Assembly: GCA_016735355.1 (NCBI GenBank)
Contig: JAERRQ010000046.1
Location: 1-8,149 of the forward strand
DNA from: Desulfobacterales bacterium
Lineage (GTDB): Bacteria > Desulfobacterota > Desulfobacteria > Desulfobacterales > BuS5
Reading direction: 5' to 3'
Length of the DNA stretch: 8,149 nucleotides
This document shows, piece by piece, positions 5,660 to 8,149 of this stretch (position 1 is its first letter; each line of letters opens with the position of its first letter). The notes under the pieces were generated by a model. That model did no database searches. It had not been told where the DNA came from and saw only the letters and a program-made list of their open reading frames with translations. Both the position numbers and the translations under genes were made by a program.

Positions 5660-6316
5660 TTGGATTTTGTTGAATTAAAAGCAAATATTAGAAAAACATC
5701 CGGTTCCGCTGTTGCCCGGACTTTGAGAGCTGCCGGGAAAGTCCCTGCGGTGCTTTACGGTCCCTCAATGGATTCGATTTTACTCTCTCTCGATCTTCAG
5801 GAATTTGAGACGAGCTTAAAAAAGGGCAAAAAGGGCCTGTCCATTTATAATTTGGCCATTCAGAATGGTGATGCCGTTACCAAGTCTGTAATGATTAAAG
5901 AGCTGCAAACCGATCCCATGACAAGAATGTTGCTGCATGTTGATTTTTATGAAATCGCAATGGACCGTAAAATCAAGGTCAATATCCCCGTTGTTCCAAC
6001 AGGCAAATCAAAAGGTGTGGAACTCGGAGGAATTTTACAGGTAATCAGGCGTGAACTGGAGATATTCTGCTTGCCGAATGAAATTCCCGATTCTTTTGAA
6101 ATAGACATAACAGATCTTGATATAGGTGATTCTGTACATGTTGAAGATATTCATCCGGATGGAGATATTGAAATTCCGGCGGACGTAAATTTTACAGTTA
6201 TTACTGTTATAGGGGCAAGGATTGACGAAGAATTAGAGGAAGAGGCCGAAGAAGGTGAAGAAGGCGAAGAAGGGGCTGAAGAAGGAGATACTGCTGAAAG
6301 CCGGGGAGATGAGTAA
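5660..6316 (+). CDS. rplY: Large-subunit ribosomal protein bL25, CTC (general stress protein) form
   Basis: bL25 binds 5S rRNA in the large ribosomal subunit. This 218-residue version has the N-terminal L25 domain (about 3-93), starting FVELKANIRKTSGSAVARTL and ending with TRMLLHVDFYEI (88-99). It also has the C-terminal beta-rich CTC/TL5 domain (about 102-187, with VNIPVVPTGKSKGVELGGIL), which short enterobacterial L25 lacks. A strongly acidic tail of about 30 residues follows (189-218), containing EEG repeats. The start is TTG 5660, supported by AGGAGG at 5646-5651. The next gene, pth, begins three bases after the stop codon and in the same frame. The pairing with pth is common in bacteria and fits a translation role. 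The family call is firm; whether it is stress-induced, as in Bacillus Ctc, is unknown. Confidence 0.95.
   Translation: MDFVELKANIRKTSGSAVARTLRAAGKVPAVLYGPSMDSILLSLDLQEFETSLKKGKKGLSIYNLAIQNGDAVTKSVMIKELQTDPMTRMLLHVDFYEIAMDRKIKVNIPVVPTGKSKGVELGGILQVIRRELEIFCLPNEIPDSFEIDITDLDIGDSVHVEDIHPDGDIEIPADVNFTVITVIGARIDEELEEEAEEGEEGEEGAEEGDTAESRGDE
6248..6286 (+). repeat. Tandem GAAGAAGGN repeats encoding the acidic tail of bL25
   Basis: Four 9-base units GAAGAAGGN (6248-6256, 6257-6265, 6266-6274 and 6278-6286) encode E-E-G triplets, with one GCT codon interrupting before the last unit. Copy number could change by slippage and keep the frame. The units are Shine-Dalgarno-like on the + strand, which could slow ribosomes locally just before pth. 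Confidence 0.75.
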
Positions 6317-6319
6317 TCT

Positions 6320-6907
6320 TTGGCTGATGGAATCCGCCTTATCATAGGTCTTGGCAATCCCGGCAAACAGTACGAAAAAACACGTCATAATGCCGGCTTC
6401 ATGGTCATGGATGCTATTGCGGATACTTTCTCGATTGCCATTGCTAAAAAAAAGTTTAATGCCGAATTCGGGCGTGGCTCCATCGAAGGAGTTGAGTCTG
6501 TTCTGGCAAAGCCCCAGGCCTTTATGAACAGAAGCGGCCCTCCGGTGCAGAAACTGGCGGCCTATTTCAAAATATCAATTCAGGATATTTTGGTCATTCA
6601 TGATGATATTGACCTTAATTTAGGAAGAATAAAAATAAAAGAGAAAGGAGGGGGTGGCGGACATAATGGTATAAAATCGCTGATCAGTGCTTTAAATGAC
6701 GGTAGCTTTTCAAGACTTCGGATAGGGGTCGGACGTCCCGGTGAGCATACGGAAGTTATTGACCATGTTCTTGGCGGATTCACGCATAGAGAGTCTGAAA
6801 TCATGGAACGGGCCATTGTCAGAGCAAAAGAGGCGGTTGTTACGATACTTTGTAATGGTATCAAGGAAGGAATGAACAGGTTTAACGTAAATATTATTGA
6901 TTGCTAA
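6320..6907 (+). CDS. pth: Peptidyl-tRNA hydrolase
   Basis: Pth cleaves the ester bond of peptidyl-tRNAs that drop off stalled ribosomes, recycling tRNA in the cytoplasm. The 195-residue length is typical. Catalytic and substrate residues known from the E. coli enzyme are all present: N13 in GLGNPGKQYEKTRHNAG, with H23 as the general base; N70 in FMNRSG; D95 in IHDDIDL; and N116 in the GGGGGHNG loop (110-117). The start is TTG 6320. The rplY stop codon (6314-6316) is in the same frame and only one codon (TCT) lies between, so no earlier start is possible, and no in-frame ATG occurs before the conserved core. Upstream GGGGAG (6303-6308) lies 11 bases away, a loose fit, so re-initiation by ribosomes finishing rplY is likely. 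Confidence 0.96.
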   Translation: MADGIRLIIGLGNPGKQYEKTRHNAGFMVMDAIADTFSIAIAKKKFNAEFGRGSIEGVESVLAKPQAFMNRSGPPVQKLAAYFKISIQDILVIHDDIDLNLGRIKIKEKGGGGGHNGIKSLISALNDGSFSRLRIGVGRPGEHTEVIDHVLGGFTHRESEIMERAIVRAKEAVVTILCNGIKEGMNRFNVNIIDC

Positions 6908-6926
6908 AAGATATTTTATTTAAAAC

Positions 6927-6931
6927 GGAGG
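6927..6931 (+). promoter_or_regulatory. Ribosome-binding site deciding the hppA start
   Basis: GGAGG is 6 bases before ATG 6938 but directly abuts the in-frame ATG at 6932. The spacing therefore selects 6938 as the start. Confidence 0.75.
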
Positions 6932-6937
6932 ATGAAT

Positions 6938-8149
6938 ATGGAACAAATAATGGGAAATATTCCATTGATATGTACATTAACAGGTATTGCCGGTGTTGTA
7001 TTTGCTTTAATTCTTGCAGGAGCTGTCAAAGCCGCTCCGGCAGGAGACGCAAAAATGAACGAAATTGCCGAGGCCATCAAGGCAGGAGCGATCGCTTATC
7101 TTAACAGGCAGTTGAAAAGTATGGGTATTGTGGGCATAATTATCGCCGCCATACTTTTTTTTGCGCCTGGGTATGGCGCCTGGGCCACGCTGGGCTTTCT
7201 CATAGGCGCGGTAGCTTCCTATTTTGCAGGTTATATTGGTATGCGCGTTTCAGTTATTGCTAATGTAAGAACAGCGGAAGCATGCAAAAGCGGTCTTAAT
7301 GCGGGCCTAAAACTGGCTTTTAGAGGTGGTTCCGTTACAGGAATGATAGTTGCCGGTCTTGCCTTAACTTCATGTGCCGGCCTTTATACCCTTTTGACTG
7401 CTCAGGGCGTAGAGGGTGGACATATTACAATTTCGCTTATATCGCTTGGATTCGGCGGTAGCCTTATTTCCATTTTCGCACGTCTGGGCGGTGGTATCTT
7501 CACAAAAGGCGCAGATGTAGGCGCAGATTTGGTCGGCAAGGTCGAAGCTGGCATTCCCGAGGATGATCCTAGGAATCCTGCAACAATTGCAGATAATGTT
7601 GGTGACAATGTTGGTGACTGTGCCGGAATGGCTGCTGATCTTTTTGAAACATATGCTGTTACCACAGTTGCGGCTATGGTGCTTGCGCATCTTCTTTTTC
7701 CAAAAAACGAAACTGCAATAATTTATCCCCTGGTACTCGGCGCTGTCTCAATTGTTGCATCTGCAATCTCGGTCTTTTTTGTCAAACTTAAAGAAGGCGA
7801 TTCTTACATCATGGGCGCTCTTTACAAAGGAATGTTCGGAGCTGCAATCCTGGCAGGTGTAGCCTTTTTACCTGTAACAAAAAACATGATGGCCGATATC
7901 CCCGGTATTTCAGCCATGAGTCTTTATTATTCATGTCTTGTAGGTTTGGTTTTGACCGTTGTAATAGTTATTATTACTGAATATTATACAGGTCTTCGCA
8001 AACCTGTTAAAGATATAGCCGAAGCTTCAACGACAGGTCATGGAACCAATATGATCGCCGGTCTGGCTGTCAGCATGCAGTCTACTGCTCTGCCTGTGCT
8101 TGCTATTTGTATCGCCATCCTTGCTTCCAGTTATTTTGCCGGACTGTAT
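6938..8149 (+). CDS. hppA: Membrane-bound ion-translocating pyrophosphatase, 3' end beyond the window
   Basis: HppA hydrolyses cytoplasmic pyrophosphate and uses the energy to pump H+ and/or Na+ out across the inner membrane. The frame is open from ATG 6938 to the last base, giving 404 complete codons of a protein that is usually 650-800 residues. The N-terminus has a membrane helix (about 8-30). Several more hydrophobic helices follow, including about 61-76 and 80-100. Catalytic-loop signatures are complete: [11 protein letters not shown] (193-203) and [20 protein letters not shown] (217-236), with the aspartates that bind Mg-pyrophosphate (D219, D223, D227, D234). A later conserved block, [20 protein letters not shown], lies near the end. 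The position that separates K+-dependent from K+-independent enzymes lies downstream of the cut, so ion specificity cannot be called. The gene is 30 bases after pth and probably in the same transcript. Confidence 0.95.
   Translation, partial: MEQIMGNIPLICTLTGIAGVVFALILAGAVKAAPAGDAKMNEIAEAIKAGAIAYLNRQLKSMGIVGIIIAAILFFAPGYGAWATLGFLIGAVASYFAGYIGMRVSVIANVRTAEACKSGLNAGLKLAFRGGSVTGMIVAGLALTSCAGLYTLLTAQGVEGGHITISLISLGFGGSLISIFARLGGGIFTKGADVGADLVGKVEAGIPEDDPRNPATIADNVGDNVGDCAGMAADLFETYAVTTVAAMVLAHLLFPKNETAIIYPLVLGAVSIVASAISVFFVKLKEGDSYIMGALYKGMFGAAILAGVAFLPVTKNMMADIPGISAMSLYYSCLVGLVLTVVIVIITEYYTGLRKPVKDIAEASTTGHGTNMIAGLAVSMQSTALPVLAICIAILASSYFAGLY

Noticed and set aside
6151..6366. A minus-strand Ser/Pro-rich open frame across the rplY-pth junction
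   Set aside because: Its serine runs are the antisense reading of the GAAGAAGGN repeats of the bL25 tail.
6932..6937. Alternative hppA start at ATG 6932
   Set aside because: The GGAGG site at 6927-6931 abuts this ATG with no spacer, whereas ATG 6938 has a normal 6-base spacing.
7370..7690. Minus-strand open frames inside hppA
   Set aside because: The + strand here encodes the conserved pyrophosphatase catalytic loops. The antisense frames are shadows.
1..8149. A new defence, mobile or biosynthetic system
   Set aside because: Every substantial + strand frame is accounted for by a known housekeeping or envelope family or by DUF1844. There is no integrase, transposase, phage or toxin-like gene to build such a claim on.

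Overview
This 8.1-kb window looks like ordinary chromosomal DNA from a moderately AT-rich Gram-negative bacterium, most likely a Desulfobacterota (deltaproteobacterial) sulfate-reducer-type genome. That placement is inferred from gene content and order: an Mla lipid-transport cluster; serA followed by a DUF1844 gene; the run ispE, tRNA-Gln, prs, rplY (CTC-type bL25), pth; and a membrane pyrophosphatase. It was not tested by any database search. Every convincing gene lies on the + strand.

Region 1 (1-3408) is a compact probable operon. It begins with the last codons of an upstream gene, probably mlaD, followed by mlaC (periplasmic phospholipid carrier), mlaA (outer-membrane partner, here with no lipobox cysteine), serA (first step of serine synthesis) and a 101-residue DUF1844 protein. 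Gene junctions either overlap or have only a short gap with a Shine-Dalgarno site.

Region 2 (3409-3623) is the longest gap between genes. It holds a 75-bp element (3500-3574) made of two inverted copies of a 25-base hairpin unit, plus a candidate promoter upstream of it. A related perfect 26-bp palindrome (4503-4528) lies at the other end of ispE and supplies the ispE stop codon. These REP/MITE-like sequences are the least conventional content of the window.

Region 3 (3624-8149) is a housekeeping run: ispE (isoprenoid precursor synthesis), tRNA-Gln(UUG) with encoded CCA, prs (PRPP synthesis), rplY (5S rRNA-binding ribosomal protein, TTG start), pth (peptidyl-tRNA hydrolase, TTG start) and the first 404 codons of hppA, an ion-pumping membrane pyrophosphatase cut off by the window end. 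tRNA-Gln, bL25 and Pth all serve translation. Prs makes PRPP, whose use in nucleotide and amino-acid synthesis releases the pyrophosphate that HppA hydrolyses.

I found no CRISPR array, transposase, phage gene, toxin-antitoxin pair or defence system, and no convincing new multi-gene system. The best leads are the palindromic repeats around ispE, the non-lipoprotein MlaA, the uncharacterised DUF1844 protein and the unusual start sites of ispE, rplY and pth.
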